In this document: piece by piece, positions 44,658 through 53,328 of the stretch
How positions within the stretch are numbered: the first letter of the stretch is position 1
How the letters are laid out: every line of letters starts with the position of its first letter
NCBI GenBank assembly: GCA_965222425.1
Contig: CBDCTW010000008.1
Coordinates: 1-64,000, forward strand
DNA from: CBDCNP01 sp965222425
GTDB taxonomy: Bacteria; Acidobacteriota; Vicinamibacteria; Marinacidobacterales; DATDRI01
Length of the DNA: 64,000 bases
Direction: 5' to 3'
The notes under the pieces: generated by a model
Told to the model about the DNA's origin: nothing
The model's input: the letters and a program-made list of their open reading frames with translations, nothing else
Databases searched by the model: none
Made by a program: the position numbers and the translations under genes

Positions 44658-44810
44658 ATGACGCTTAAGAACGATAGTGCTGATGCTAGCTTCTATTATC
44701 ACGAAGACGCAACAGCGGGTGTCGCTTGTATGGACTCATCGGCGGTGAACGGCAACCTCGCTGACGCGATGAAAAACGCCACGGTGCTGTTTCCATCTCC
44801 TCAGATTGTC
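44658..44810 (+). pseudogene. Host gene 5' fragment (unknown)
   Basis: An ATG at 44658 with a good GGAGGA site at 44645-44650 opens MTLKNDSADASFYYHEDATA and about 30 more residues (MKNATVLFPSPQIVQIMMIS). After about 44810 the sequence becomes an IS5 relic, so the gene is cut. No family recognised. Confidence 0.4.
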
Positions 44811-44814
44811 CAGA

Positions 44815-44990
44815 TAATGATGATCAGCTCGCCGTCTGAGAACGGCAACGAGTCACGCGGTCGCCCGCAAGATCAAGATTGACGCGGTCTATCGTTACAA
44901 AGTGATCATCGAGCCCGAATGGAGTGCGAGATACTCAACAAGATGACCGCGCTCGGCGTGCCCGATACGTACTGCGCCGGGTGACTCGGC
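44815..44990 (+). mobile_element. IS5-type transposase 3' relic
   Basis: Degenerate match to the 3' end of IS5 transposases, read with frameshifts: RYKVIIEPE then LNKMTALGVPD-like coding (compare RYKAIVGSAM and LNTMTALGMPD at 33861-34835). Both frames carry stops. Confidence 0.5.
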
Positions 44991-45047
44991 GACCGGCACA
45001 GGGAGGTCAGCCATTTGCTCCGGTCCGTGCAACAACGCCGCGCAACC

Positions 45048-47684
45048 TTAAAGCCCGCCTTGGGACACCGAAACGGCCTCCCGCAGTCCGACCATCCATA
45101 TAGAGACGAGAAATACGCCGACCACCACCCTCCCCCAGCGCCCTCTTTTTTCGAGCCAGCGAAAGGCGAGCGCGACGCCGATGGCAATGGCAGGGAATGA
45201 ATAATAGTGGTGTTTCAAGAGGAAATTGAAGGCGAGATCGAGAAGGCCAAAGCCAACGATCGCCAAAGCCCAGGAGCCGAGAAGGACTCGATCGCGGCCC
45301 CGGAGGCGATACAAACCGGCGAGACCCGTCAGAAGCACGAGTGGCGAGCCAAGGGTATAGGCCAACTTTTCCGGTTGCGCCGCGATTCGAGAAGCGAAAT
45401 CGATGCTGTCCGAGCCCAGGTCTGATGCAAGTGAGGGGATGGTTTCCCTCAAGAAAGGCAGGATCCAGTTGCCGTAGTAAAGGACCAGAGCCACCGCCCA
45501 TCCCGCGATCAAAAGGGTCCATAGGCGTTTGGCGAGCTGCGGCTCCTTTCGAAGCAGAAGGACCGCCGCGGTCGCGAGGCTCAGGGAGGTGAACAACAAA
45601 GAGCCGGTGTAGGAAAGGAAGCAAAGGGAAAGGAGCACGAGCGAGATGACAAAGATCAACCGCTCGGAAAGCCGGTCCGAGACGAGGATGATGAACCCTA
45701 GAGCGAGGGTCGCGGCCCAGCATCCGAAAAGCGTCATGAGGTGTCCCAAGCCGAGGAGCTGAAACCCAGTGGGAAGCCCGACGACGATCGCGGCGGCATA
45801 GGTGCCGGTTCGAGGATCGCAAATGCGAGTCGCGAGGAGGGCGCTCGTGGTGGCGATAGCGAACAGGAGAGCGGAGAGGAAGAGCTTCGTCAGCGTGTGG
45901 AACCAAATCGACGGAAAGGCGGCGAAGGGAGACACGATCGTGTGAAATAGACAGGAGTGGGGCACGATCACGTTGCCCCACTGCAGCTGCCGGCTCAGCA
46001 TGCTTCCGGGCTCCGGCAGGTAGTAGAGCAGAAATTGGCCATGCCAAATCTCTTCGGCGATGGCCGTGTGAAAGCCGAAGTGGCCACCGGCGTAGAGCGG
46101 AAAGGCCATGGACAGGAACCACAAGACGAAGCCGAAGCTCGAGATCGCGAGAGCCAGCGGGCTGAGCTCCGGCATGGAAACTTCCGTCGAAAGTGTTTCG
46201 AATGCTCCCCGGCCGAAGGCCGAGAGCAACAGGCTCGCGAAGGCCGCCAGGAAAAAGCTCGGAAGGACTCGAGGGAGAATTCCTGGCTCCAAAATCAAAC
46301 CGGCGAGGAGCACCGCCAGAAACAGCGCAGCGCCGACGCTTGCGAGCCGGGCGGACAAGCCGCTCGCGGCGAACGACGCCATCACGAGCCACGAGGAAGC
46401 CAGGATCCATAGGAGCGATCCGAGAGAAGGGAAGCTCCTGCCTCGGTCGATGACGAGCGAGTCGATTTGCAGCTCCCTTCCCCACTCGAATACAGGAAAC
46501 TCGAGCCAATGACCCGATCGCCAACCGAGAGAAGCAGCGGGGAGCGTCGCTCGGTGGAGGCTCCAATCGGAACTCAGAGCTCCCGATAGCTCGAAATCAT
46601 CGGCGCGGAGTAACGTCCCCCGAACCGTCTCGTCGGACACGACCCCGCTTCGAGCCCGAAGCTCCACGGTCCATGGCGAGAGTGCGCCGAAGTCTCGCAA
46701 ATCCAGCGCCGCACCGGGGAGCGCCCGGCGAAACCTGACGCCACCTTCCTGGTCGAGCCCGGCGAAGCGGTGACTCACCGCGTCCGCGCGCCCCGAGCCG
46801 AGGTCGAGCTCGAAGCGAGGTCTCGACCAATAGGCCAGGACGGTCCCTGAAATGGCCAGGACGGCCACGTAGACAGCCCAACCGCTCGCGAGGGTCGCGA
46901 GACCATCCACAAGCGCACTCCCGGATCGTGAGATCGTTTCCGCGATCACCCGGGTGAATTTCGGCAAGAGCCATCTCACGATGAGAGCGGCGCCGAGCGT
47001 GACGGCGAGGCCCGGGACGAGAATCGTCGCCCAAACCCGAGCGAAGGCGAAGGCGACTCCCGCGAACACGGCGACGACGCCCGACGTGACAAGGCCGCAC
47101 GCGGTCGCGTCCCGCCATCGAGAGCCGGCGAGAAGGCCTGCGAGCACGATCGCCAAGGCCGCCGCGAGCTGACGGAGCGGCGGTCTCGACCCGTTCGGCA
47201 ATACGAGCCGCGCCTCGTGCACGCGGACCCCCAGGGCGCGGTCGTCTCCCGCTCCAGGTGAGAAGGTATCCGAGCGGAGCGAGACCTCGAGCGTCGAGCT
47301 CCAGATACCCTCGGTTCGGGTCTCGAGCTCATAGAGCGCGGCTCGTCTTCCCGGGCTTCGTCGAAGGGTTTCGCCGCCGGACTCGATCACGAGAAGCGGT
47401 GGGGGAGTGCCGCGCGGTCGAAATCCGGCAAGGACGATCTCGACACGAGCGGTCGGGCTGGCGCCAGGATCCAGGAAACGCATGCGACTCGTGCCGCGGG
47501 TCCAGCGGTAGCCCTCCTCTGCGTCGTGAAAGTTGTCGGTGAGGAGTGCGCCGACCACTGCGTCGCCCATGTCGACGACCAACGTCGTGGGCAATCGGTA
47601 GGCGAGCGTTAAGAGGAGGATCGTCCCGAGCGCACTAGCGCCGGCCGCCTTCCACACGCCGGAACACACGGAAAGGTTGAACAC
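45048..47684 (-). CDS. Large multi-spanning membrane protein of the envelope/glycan cluster
   Basis: An 878-aa integral membrane protein. An N-terminal membrane anchor (GASALGTILLLTLAYRLPTTLVV) precedes a beta-rich extracytoplasmic region (about 45-150), then about 14-16 hydrophobic segments. A second soluble loop with carbohydrate-binding-like character lies at about 310-430. No GT signature is certain; layout and neighbourhood suggest a GT-C type glycosyltransferase or a polysaccharide transport/modification protein. The GT2 gene lies 9 bp upstream in the same direction. Positions 49150-49454 hold the start of a similar gene. Confidence 0.65.
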   Translation of the reverse strand: MFNLSVCSGVWKAAGASALGTILLLTLAYRLPTTLVVDMGDAVVGALLTDNFHDAEEGYRWTRGTSRMRFLDPGASPTARVEIVLAGFRPRGTPPPLLVIESGGETLRRSPGRRAALYELETRTEGIWSSTLEVSLRSDTFSPGAGDDRALGVRVHEARLVLPNGSRPPLRQLAAALAIVLAGLLAGSRWRDATACGLVTSGVVAVFAGVAFAFARVWATILVPGLAVTLGAALIVRWLLPKFTRVIAETISRSGSALVDGLATLASGWAVYVAVLAISGTVLAYWSRPRFELDLGSGRADAVSHRFAGLDQEGGVRFRRALPGAALDLRDFGALSPWTVELRARSGVVSDETVRGTLLRADDFELSGALSSDWSLHRATLPAASLGWRSGHWLEFPVFEWGRELQIDSLVIDRGRSFPSLGSLLWILASSWLVMASFAASGLSARLASVGAALFLAVLLAGLILEPGILPRVLPSFFLAAFASLLLSAFGRGAFETLSTEVSMPELSPLALAISSFGFVLWFLSMAFPLYAGGHFGFHTAIAEEIWHGQFLLYYLPEPGSMLSRQLQWGNVIVPHSCLFHTIVSPFAAFPSIWFHTLTKLFLSALLFAIATTSALLATRICDPRTGTYAAAIVVGLPTGFQLLGLGHLMTLFGCWAATLALGFIILVSDRLSERLIFVISLVLLSLCFLSYTGSLLFTSLSLATAAVLLLRKEPQLAKRLWTLLIAGWAVALVLYYGNWILPFLRETIPSLASDLGSDSIDFASRIAAQPEKLAYTLGSPLVLLTGLAGLYRLRGRDRVLLGSWALAIVGFGLLDLAFNFLLKHHYYSFPAIAIGVALAFRWLEKRGRWGRVVVGVFLVSIWMVGLREAVSVSQGGL

Positions 47685-47693
47685 TCTGGCCGA

Positions 47694-48434
47694 CTAATCG
47701 CGCGGTGCCGCGCGTTTCGTTTTACCCGAGCTCAGCAGCCGCAGCTTTACCCAGAGCCTCATGAGGGCTAGAAAGGTACGGGGAACGTCGGTCGGGCCGA
47801 CCGTCGACTTCCCCGCGGTGCGGGGATAGTGGCGAACGCCTTTCTGAATGTAGCGGAATCCAGCCCGGTGAAGCTGGACCACGATTTCGGTATCGATGAA
47901 GAAGTAGTCTTCCTCGAGGTGGAGCGAGGTCAGGGCTTCGCGGCGGAAGAGCTTGAACGAGCAGTTCAAATCTCTGACCGACATCCCAAAGGCGAGCGAC
48001 GCGAGAGCGTTGTACCCGTTGGAGACGAAGAGACGGAATCCACCGTCCTGCCGCCCGACTCGATAACCCAGAATGGCGTCCTGGCCCTCCATCAAAGGGA
48101 GGAACTTGGATAGCTCGCGAAGATCGAACTGATTGTCCGCGTCCGTGTAGAAGACGAGACGCCCTCGGGCCGTATCGAAGCCGGTGCGCAGCGCTCCGCC
48201 GTAGCCGAGGTTCGTCGGCTGAGTGACGACGACGAGCGCCGCTCCCATCTCGCGCTCAAGCTCGTGAAGGATCTTCGGGGTCTCGTCTCGGCTCCCGTCA
48301 TCGACAACGACGATCTCGTAGGAAGAAACGAGGGGCGCGACCGCTTCCGACGCACGCCGCACGGCTTGCTCGATACTGCCCTCTTCGTTGAACGCCGGCA
48401 GAATGACCGTAAGAGCGGGAGCGGTTGGGCTCAT
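47694..48434 (-). CDS. Family 2 glycosyltransferase (dolichyl-phosphate mannose synthase-like)
   Basis: A 246-aa GT-A enzyme: LTVILPAFNEEGSIEQAVRRA, EIVVVDDGSRDETPKIL (nucleotide-binding Asp), NLGYGGALRTGFDTARG, and the DxD-like FYTDADNQFDLRELSKF. It ends with YIQKGVRHYPRTAGKSTVGPTD. No membrane segments, so it is a cytoplasmic transferase making polyprenyl-phosphate sugars. The product would feed the membrane GT-C protein directly downstream (9-bp gap), a standard pairing of DPMS-type and polyprenyl-using enzymes. Confidence 0.88.
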   Translation of the reverse strand: MSPTAPALTVILPAFNEEGSIEQAVRRASEAVAPLVSSYEIVVVDDGSRDETPKILHELEREMGAALVVVTQPTNLGYGGALRTGFDTARGRLVFYTDADNQFDLRELSKFLPLMEGQDAILGYRVGRQDGGFRLFVSNGYNALASLAFGMSVRDLNCSFKLFRREALTSLHLEEDYFFIDTEIVVQLHRAGFRYIQKGVRHYPRTAGKSTVGPTDVPRTFLALMRLWVKLRLLSSGKTKRAAPRD

Positions 48435-48731
48435 CCGGGCAAAATCTTAGCAGAGAGCGAGTCGCGCTCGCCACAGGATGCCGCCCCATTGGACCGTACC
48501 AACGGAGTTGGTACCATTGTTAGTCCGATTTCTTGCTGGTGTAGTCGCGAATACGACGTCGGCATTCTCAAGCCCGTCGCGTCCTGTGCCAAAATTTGAT
48601 CCACTGGCGACGTTACAAGCGAGCAGTTGACGCGGTGTGGACGGTGGTTCGCTAAACCGGCGATGGGCTCACGCCAATTCTTGCACCCCACTTCACCTCA
48701 ACGCTAGAATAACGCCGCAACCCCTGGCACG
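48435..48731. other. Spacer with a degenerate IS tip
   Basis: No gene. 48588-48605 reads GTCCTGTGCCAAAATTTGAT, a decayed GTCCTG tip differing after AAAA. The divergent promoters for 48434 (minus) and 48732 (plus) must lie here. A short dyad (GGTACCA/TTGGTACC area near 48500-48515) is present. Confidence 0.4.
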
Positions 48732-49085
48732 ATGTCGAACCCCCACAAACGTTTCTTGAGCGAGCGCGCCAAGAAAGAAGAGAAAGCCTTCCTCGACGCC
48801 GCGCGCAATTACATGGGCGCGATGTCCAGGTTCGAGTTCGACTGGCTGTACCGCAAACCCTACGACAACCGTCCCGGGAACGAGCAGTTCTATCTCCAAG
48901 CCTACGCGGTCATGAACCTCGTGCGCGCGATGGATATCCGCCACGGCGGCCGTATCCTCGAAGTCGGGAGCGGACCCGGGTGGGTGAGCGAGCTTCTGAT
49001 GCTCCTCGGCTACGACGTCGACGGTATCGAGCCGTCGGCCGACTTCGTCGCCGTCGCTCGCGAGCGCATCGAACGGGCTGCCGCG
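48732..49085 (+). pseudogene. SAM-dependent methyltransferase, truncated
   Basis: An intact N-terminus (MSNPHKRFLSERAKKEEKAF) leads to the class I methyltransferase motif I, RILEVGSGPGWVSELLMLLGYDVDGIEPS. About 115 residues in, at ARERIERAA, the text changes to a foreign low-complexity reading, so motifs II-III and the substrate region are missing. It probably belonged to the glycan or small-molecule methylation genes of this cluster. Confidence 0.7.
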
Positions 49086-49150
49086 ACTCGGGTTGTGCTA
49101 CCGATAGCAACAACTGGCCCGGCCCTGCGACCGACTTCTTCACCGTCGAG
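49086..49150 (+). mobile_element. Scrap of rve-type transposase
   Basis: One frame reads GPATDFFTVEVATV, matching the first catalytic block of the IS-A-type transposase (AATDLFTVEVVN). About 60 bp long, lying exactly between the two truncated host genes. Confidence 0.4.
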
Positions 49151-49454
49151 GTCGCCACGGTCCTTCCATTGTCACCGGTAGGTGTACCCGGGCCCTTCGC
49201 CCCATCTCGCGCCACGTACGTTCGCCGTCGTAGCGCCAGAAATCGGAGAGGCCTTGCGCGTAGTCGGCGTCTCCCGGGCCGACGTCCACGTTCAGACGTT
49301 CGGTACGCAAGGTGCCGAGCAGCATGACGAACGAAGCCGCGCCGACGATGAAAGCCGCGACGCACCAGCGGCCGACGGCGGACCACCGCTCCCCGATCGG
49401 ACTCATGACAATCGATCTCGCGTGTGATGGGTCGACATCTGAAACGAGAACCAT
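49151..49454 (-). pseudogene. Membrane protein 5' fragment
   Basis: ATG at 49454 opens a protein with one membrane anchor (WCVAAFIVGAASFVMLLGTL) followed by a soluble part similar in layout to the 878-aa protein (VDVGPGDADYAQGLSDFWRYDGERTWREMG against VDMGDAVVGALLTDNFHDAEEGYRW). It is cut at about 49151. Likely a second, lost gene of the same type. Confidence 0.6.
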
Positions 49455-49479
49455 GTTAGTGTCCCTTCCGGGGATGGTG

Positions 49480-49995
49480 GAAACCCCTCGCCTTTAGGCG
49501 AAGAGAAGGTCGTGGTAGTGTGGTCGCGTGCGTCACTACAGGCACGGAGCGCACACGAAAACGGACCTGAAAGCGCACGTCGTCTGGATACCGAAATGTC
49601 GTAAAAAGGTGCTCATCGATCCGGTAGCGGTTCGTGTGCGCGGTCTCATTCGTCGGATCGCGATGGAACGTGAGCTGCACATTATCTCGGGTAAGGTTGC
49701 ACGCGACCACGTCCACGTCTTCCTGTCCTACCGTCCGCACCAGGACCTCAGTACGATCGTGCAGTGGCTAAAGGGTATCAGCTCCCGTATACTCCTTCAG
49801 GAGTTTGCTCACCTGAGGAAGAAGTTTTGGGGCCGGCACTTCTGGGCCCGAGGATATCTGGCGGTGAGTTCAGGATCCATAACGGACGAGATGGTAAAGG
49901 AGTACATAGACTCCCAGGAGGGTGATCCCGTTCACGACGACAGTCAATTTCCAATTGACAACCCTTGAAGCCACCGCCTTATAGGCGGTGGTTGT
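49480..49995 (+). mobile_element. IS200/IS605-type element (tnpA only)
   Basis: Subterminal hairpins frame the gene: TCGCC-TTTA-GGCGA at 49488-49501 on the left and CCACCGCCT-TAT-AGGCGGTGG at 49971-49991 on the right. Exact ends cannot be fixed without an empty site. No TnpB gene. Confidence 0.8.
49528..49968 (+). CDS. tnpA: IS200/IS605 TnpA (Y1 HUH transposase)
   Basis: A 146-aa Y1 transposase from a GTG start: HVVWIPKCRKKVL, the HUH motif in GKVARDHVHVFLSY, LKGISSRILLQEF, GRHFWARGYLAVSSG, and the catalytic Tyr in EMVKEYIDSQ. The size and motif order are typical. It performs single-strand peel-and-paste transposition without target duplication. It lies between a truncated membrane gene and the intact GT-C gene, in the same direction as the latter. 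Confidence 0.9.
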   Translation: MRHYRHGAHTKTDLKAHVVWIPKCRKKVLIDPVAVRVRGLIRRIAMERELHIISGKVARDHVHVFLSYRPHQDLSTIVQWLKGISSRILLQEFAHLRKKFWGRHFWARGYLAVSSGSITDEMVKEYIDSQEGDPVHDDSQFPIDNP

Positions 49996-50029
49996 TCACT
50001 ATCATGTTTCTCATTGAGGAGCGTCTAGT

Positions 50030-51823
50030 TTGACGGACGTCGAGCGAGGCTCGAACAGGGATCGGTGGTTTCCTTCTGGCCCCTGGATGCGTCCCGTCGG
50101 ATGGTTGCTTCTCGTCGCCGCGGTCGCCACTTTCCTCACCAACGCTTACTACCTGAGATTCCTGGAGCCCGTCGTCTCCCGGAGATTTCTCGCCGTTTGT
50201 CTCCTCGGTTCCATTGGGCTCTTCTTCTTCGTTGCTCGGGTCGGCCTTCCCCGCACCCGAGAGGACGTTTTCGGTATAGCCCGACGCCTCGCTGTACCGG
50301 CGTTGCTTGTCGCGATCCTGGCGTGGGGTTTCGCGCTTCGCGTTTGGGGCATTAGCTCCGGTCTTCCTCAGAGCTACGTCGCCGACGAGTACGACTACGT
50401 CCACTCGACCATCACGATGATAAAACGGGGTGAGCTCAACCCCTATTGGTGGTACTACCCCAGCCTCAAGACGTATCTAAACATGGGCACCTACACTGCG
50501 GTGTACCTGTCGGGAGCGCGTTCGGGACGTTGGCAGAGCGTGAACGAGATTACCGTCGAAGACATGTTGTACTGGGGCCGTTTCGTCGCCGTCGTCTTTG
50601 GTACCGCTACTGTTCTGCTCACGTTCTTACTGGGAAGGCGACTCTTCGGGACCCGAGTTGGCTTGATGGCCGCTGCTTTGCTGGCGGTCTTCCCGTCGGC
50701 GGTTGTGCAGTCCCAAATCAATAAGCCCGATGGAATGCTTGCTTTCATGACTACCTTAAGTGTCCTGGCCAGCGTCGTGTACTTTCAAAAAGGGGGGGCG
50801 AAGCTCGCCGTCTTAAACGGGCTCGCCATCGGTCTGGCGATGGGTACGAAGTACAACGGCGTTTTGGTCGCGTTTCCGTTTCTGGTTGCCGTATGGCTGC
50901 GTCACGGTCGGCGACTACTCGTCGACCCCGATTTGTACGTGGGTGTGGCTGGCTCGATCGCGGCTTTTTTTGCTACCAATCCCTTTCTGATCACGGACTT
51001 CGCGAGATTCCTGAACGATATTACCGAGCCTCTATACACCTACGCCGTTGCCGGCAAAGAAGGGGGTACCGGTGTCGACAACTGGTACCACCACGCACGT
51101 TACGCGGTGCTCTTCGGAACCGGTCGGTGGGCGTTCCTTGCGGCGCTAGCTGGTCTCACCCTAGCGATTTACCGACTCGACGCCCTGCTTGCCGTCGCAT
51201 TGTGCTTTCCTGTCGTCTATGCGTCACTCGCGAGCTCCCAGCGCGTCCATTGGGCGGGTTTGTTCATCCCCGTTTACCCGTTTCTTGCGATCCTCGCGGC
51301 CTTTGCCGTCAATGAGGTGGCGGTGTTCGTTGTCAAGCTGCGCCGCGCCGTATGGGTGGAGCCATACGTCTTGACGGCCTTGGTCGTACTCCTCATGTTG
51401 TTCCCAACACGCATGTCGATCCTCCATGACTCGGAGGCAACGCTTCCCGATACGGGAAACGTGGCGCGAGAATGGATCAACGCAACGTTCGAACCGGGCA
51501 CACACTTCGTGGCGGAAAGATTCACGCCGGTTCCGGATCGGAAGCGTTTCCGCGTGTCACAAGAAGCAAGAGCCATTCACAAGTCCGTCGCGGACTATCG
51601 CCGCGAGGGCGTAGAGTATATCGTCGTTTCGTCGCAGATCTATGGCCGCTGGGGACCGGAGCACCGGGTCACTCGTGCCTATCGGAGACTCTTCGAGCTT
51701 TGTCTGCCGGTTGCGGAGTTCGAGCCGGTCGAAGGAAGGCTGCAGGGCCCCGCGATCCGGATTCTCCGCGTGCCGCCGGAAAGCGAAGCGGCTTCGCTCA
51801 AGCCAGATGGCGGGGGAGCTTGA
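50030..51823 (+). CDS. GT39/ArnT-like membrane glycosyltransferase
   Basis: A 597-aa GT-C protein with about 11-12 transmembrane segments. The first periplasmic loop carries the acidic catalytic-type motif QSYVADEYDYVHS; GRRLFGTRVGLMAAALLAVFPSAVVQSQ is the next conserved region. A C-terminal periplasmic domain of about 120 residues follows. The start is a TTG at 50030 with GAGGAG upstream. Enzymes of this type move sugars from polyprenyl phosphate to lipids, glycans or proteins. The gene's 3' end overlaps the convergent GT4 pseudogene by about 25 bp. Confidence 0.82.
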   Translation: MTDVERGSNRDRWFPSGPWMRPVGWLLLVAAVATFLTNAYYLRFLEPVVSRRFLAVCLLGSIGLFFFVARVGLPRTREDVFGIARRLAVPALLVAILAWGFALRVWGISSGLPQSYVADEYDYVHSTITMIKRGELNPYWWYYPSLKTYLNMGTYTAVYLSGARSGRWQSVNEITVEDMLYWGRFVAVVFGTATVLLTFLLGRRLFGTRVGLMAAALLAVFPSAVVQSQINKPDGMLAFMTTLSVLASVVYFQKGGAKLAVLNGLAIGLAMGTKYNGVLVAFPFLVAVWLRHGRRLLVDPDLYVGVAGSIAAFFATNPFLITDFARFLNDITEPLYTYAVAGKEGGTGVDNWYHHARYAVLFGTGRWAFLAALAGLTLAIYRLDALLAVALCFPVVYASLASSQRVHWAGLFIPVYPFLAILAAFAVNEVAVFVVKLRRAVWVEPYVLTALVVLLMLFPTRMSILHDSEATLPDTGNVAREWINATFEPGTHFVAERFTPVPDRKRFRVSQEARAIHKSVADYRREGVEYIVVSSQIYGRWGPEHRVTRAYRRLFELCLPVAEFEPVEGRLQGPAIRILRVPPESEAASLKPDGGGA

Positions 51824-52800
51824 TAGAAGAGGAGGGAAGCCGCTCGGCCTCGGCCAGACACCCGGCGTAATCGTCGAACATGGCGCTCGGGTTGTGCTCC
51901 ACCTAGACGTATTCGCGCGCGCAGACTTCGAGCCTTCGTCTGCGTTCCGGATCGCGCAGGAGATCCATCACGTCACAGAAGAGACCGTCCTCGTCGCCGT
52001 CGAGGCTCGTTCGGGCGACGACGGTGTCGGGGTAGTCGAGCTCGCGCATTTGATCGGTCACCATGACGGCTCTACCCGCCGCCAGCAAGCGAAGCAATGT
52101 GGCAGAGGTCTCCCCGGCTGAGGGATAGCGGAGATTCAAACAAATGTCCGCGGCCGAGGCATAGAGTCGGAAATCGGATTCTGAAACGCGTTCCGTGAGA
52201 AGTATGCGCTCGGCCACGCCCAATTGCTCGGCCTCCCGGCGCGCGTTGTAGTGCGCTACGGTTCCCCCGACCAGCAGGTACCGCACATCGACGTCCTCAT
52301 CGAGCATCCGTTTGAGACAACGAAGGGCGATCGAGATGCGTTTTTCTGGAGACACCAATCCAAAAGACGCCATGACAATCTGTTTTCCTAAACCCAACTG
52401 CAGGCGGGCCTCGTCGCGTGAAACAACTTCGGGCAGCTCGATGCCCATGCGCACGGCGCGAATCACGCTTTCCGAACACCGCGCTTCGAGCTCGTCAAGG
52501 GCGGCGCGGCTGTGGACGAGCGTCACTTGCTGGCTCGCACCAGCAGTTCGTGAAGCGGGTACTGGTAGAGCAGCCGGCCGCCTCCCATCCGTATGGCGAT
52601 CTCGGCGATTTCCCCGCCGCGGTTGGGGTACGAAGCTTCGACCTCCGCGGTGTACTCGGAGAGCTTGGCGATCAATCGATCTCGCTTCCCGGTATCGCCC
52701 ATGTGCGCCTTGTAATCGGCGACTTCGGGGCTATTCATGTACATGGCGAGCCGGTAGTGGTGCAGCACGAGATCGTGCAACACCAGCATGCCCAGGGCAG
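51798..52800 (-). pseudogene. GT4-family glycosyltransferase with frameshift and stop
   Basis: The N-terminal part is read at 52523-52789 (ALGMLVLHDLVLHHYRLAMY, LYQYPLHELLVRASK). A frameshift at about 52525 moves it to the frame of 51903-52526 (TLVHSRAALDELEAR, QIVMASFGLVSPEKRISIAL, YLLVGG, SAADICLNLRYPSAGETSATLLRLLAAGRAVMV), where the GT4 E-x7-E type donor site is seen. A TAG at about 51903 then interrupts EYV and VEHNPSAMFDDYAGCLAEAE before the original stop near 51798. The extreme N-terminus is also missing above 52800. Not functional. Confidence 0.8.
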
Positions 52801-53086
52801 GAGTTCATCACGCCGTCCGTTCCGCTGATCAGGCTATCAGGCAGTTGTGTCGATGGAACCGGCAAAGAGCCGGGGGGCAGGAAGTGACGATGAACAGAAT
52901 CGTCTCAAGCCATGCCGGACCCTGGTTGAGGCCAAATCCTAGATAAGTAAAGATATTAAGGATGTCCAGGCGAACATGGAACAGAACGTGCTAGCCCGCT
53001 ACGCCACGGTAGCCCTGGCCTCGATTCTGGACCCCTCGGGTGGCCTCTTTTCCGACGCTGCACGGCCCTGTCAGCGGCCCGCTCCC
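52801..53086. other. Spacer without recognised gene
   Basis: Carries the lost upstream flank of the GT4 pseudogene and no ORF of note. It ends at the GTCCTG tip of the hybrid repeat unit. Confidence 0.4.
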
Positions 53087-53208
53087 GTCCTGTGCCAAAA
53101 CTCGGCCCAGCCGGCATCGACGAAAGAACTGCGCCTCTCGAAATCAGGCTCAAACTCTAGCACGCGAACGGGTTACACGGCAGGCGCCAACATTTGACTG
53201 CGGAAGCA
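53087..53208 (-). repeat. 122-bp hybrid IS-end unit, copy 4
   Basis: GTCCTGTGCCAAAACTCGG to GCGGAAGCACC, closely matching 4191-4316 and 16829-16950. Flanked by host DNA on both sides here, so it looks like a self-standing insertion. Confidence 0.8.
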
Positions 53209-53328
53209 CCCGAGTTCCATTCTTCGCCGCTGTACGCTACTAGGTGGAGGACCGCGATATGCGTCTCCATCGTGCGCAATCGACCGAGAGAACGACGGCA
53301 TAGCCTGTGAGAGGTAAGATAAGATAAG

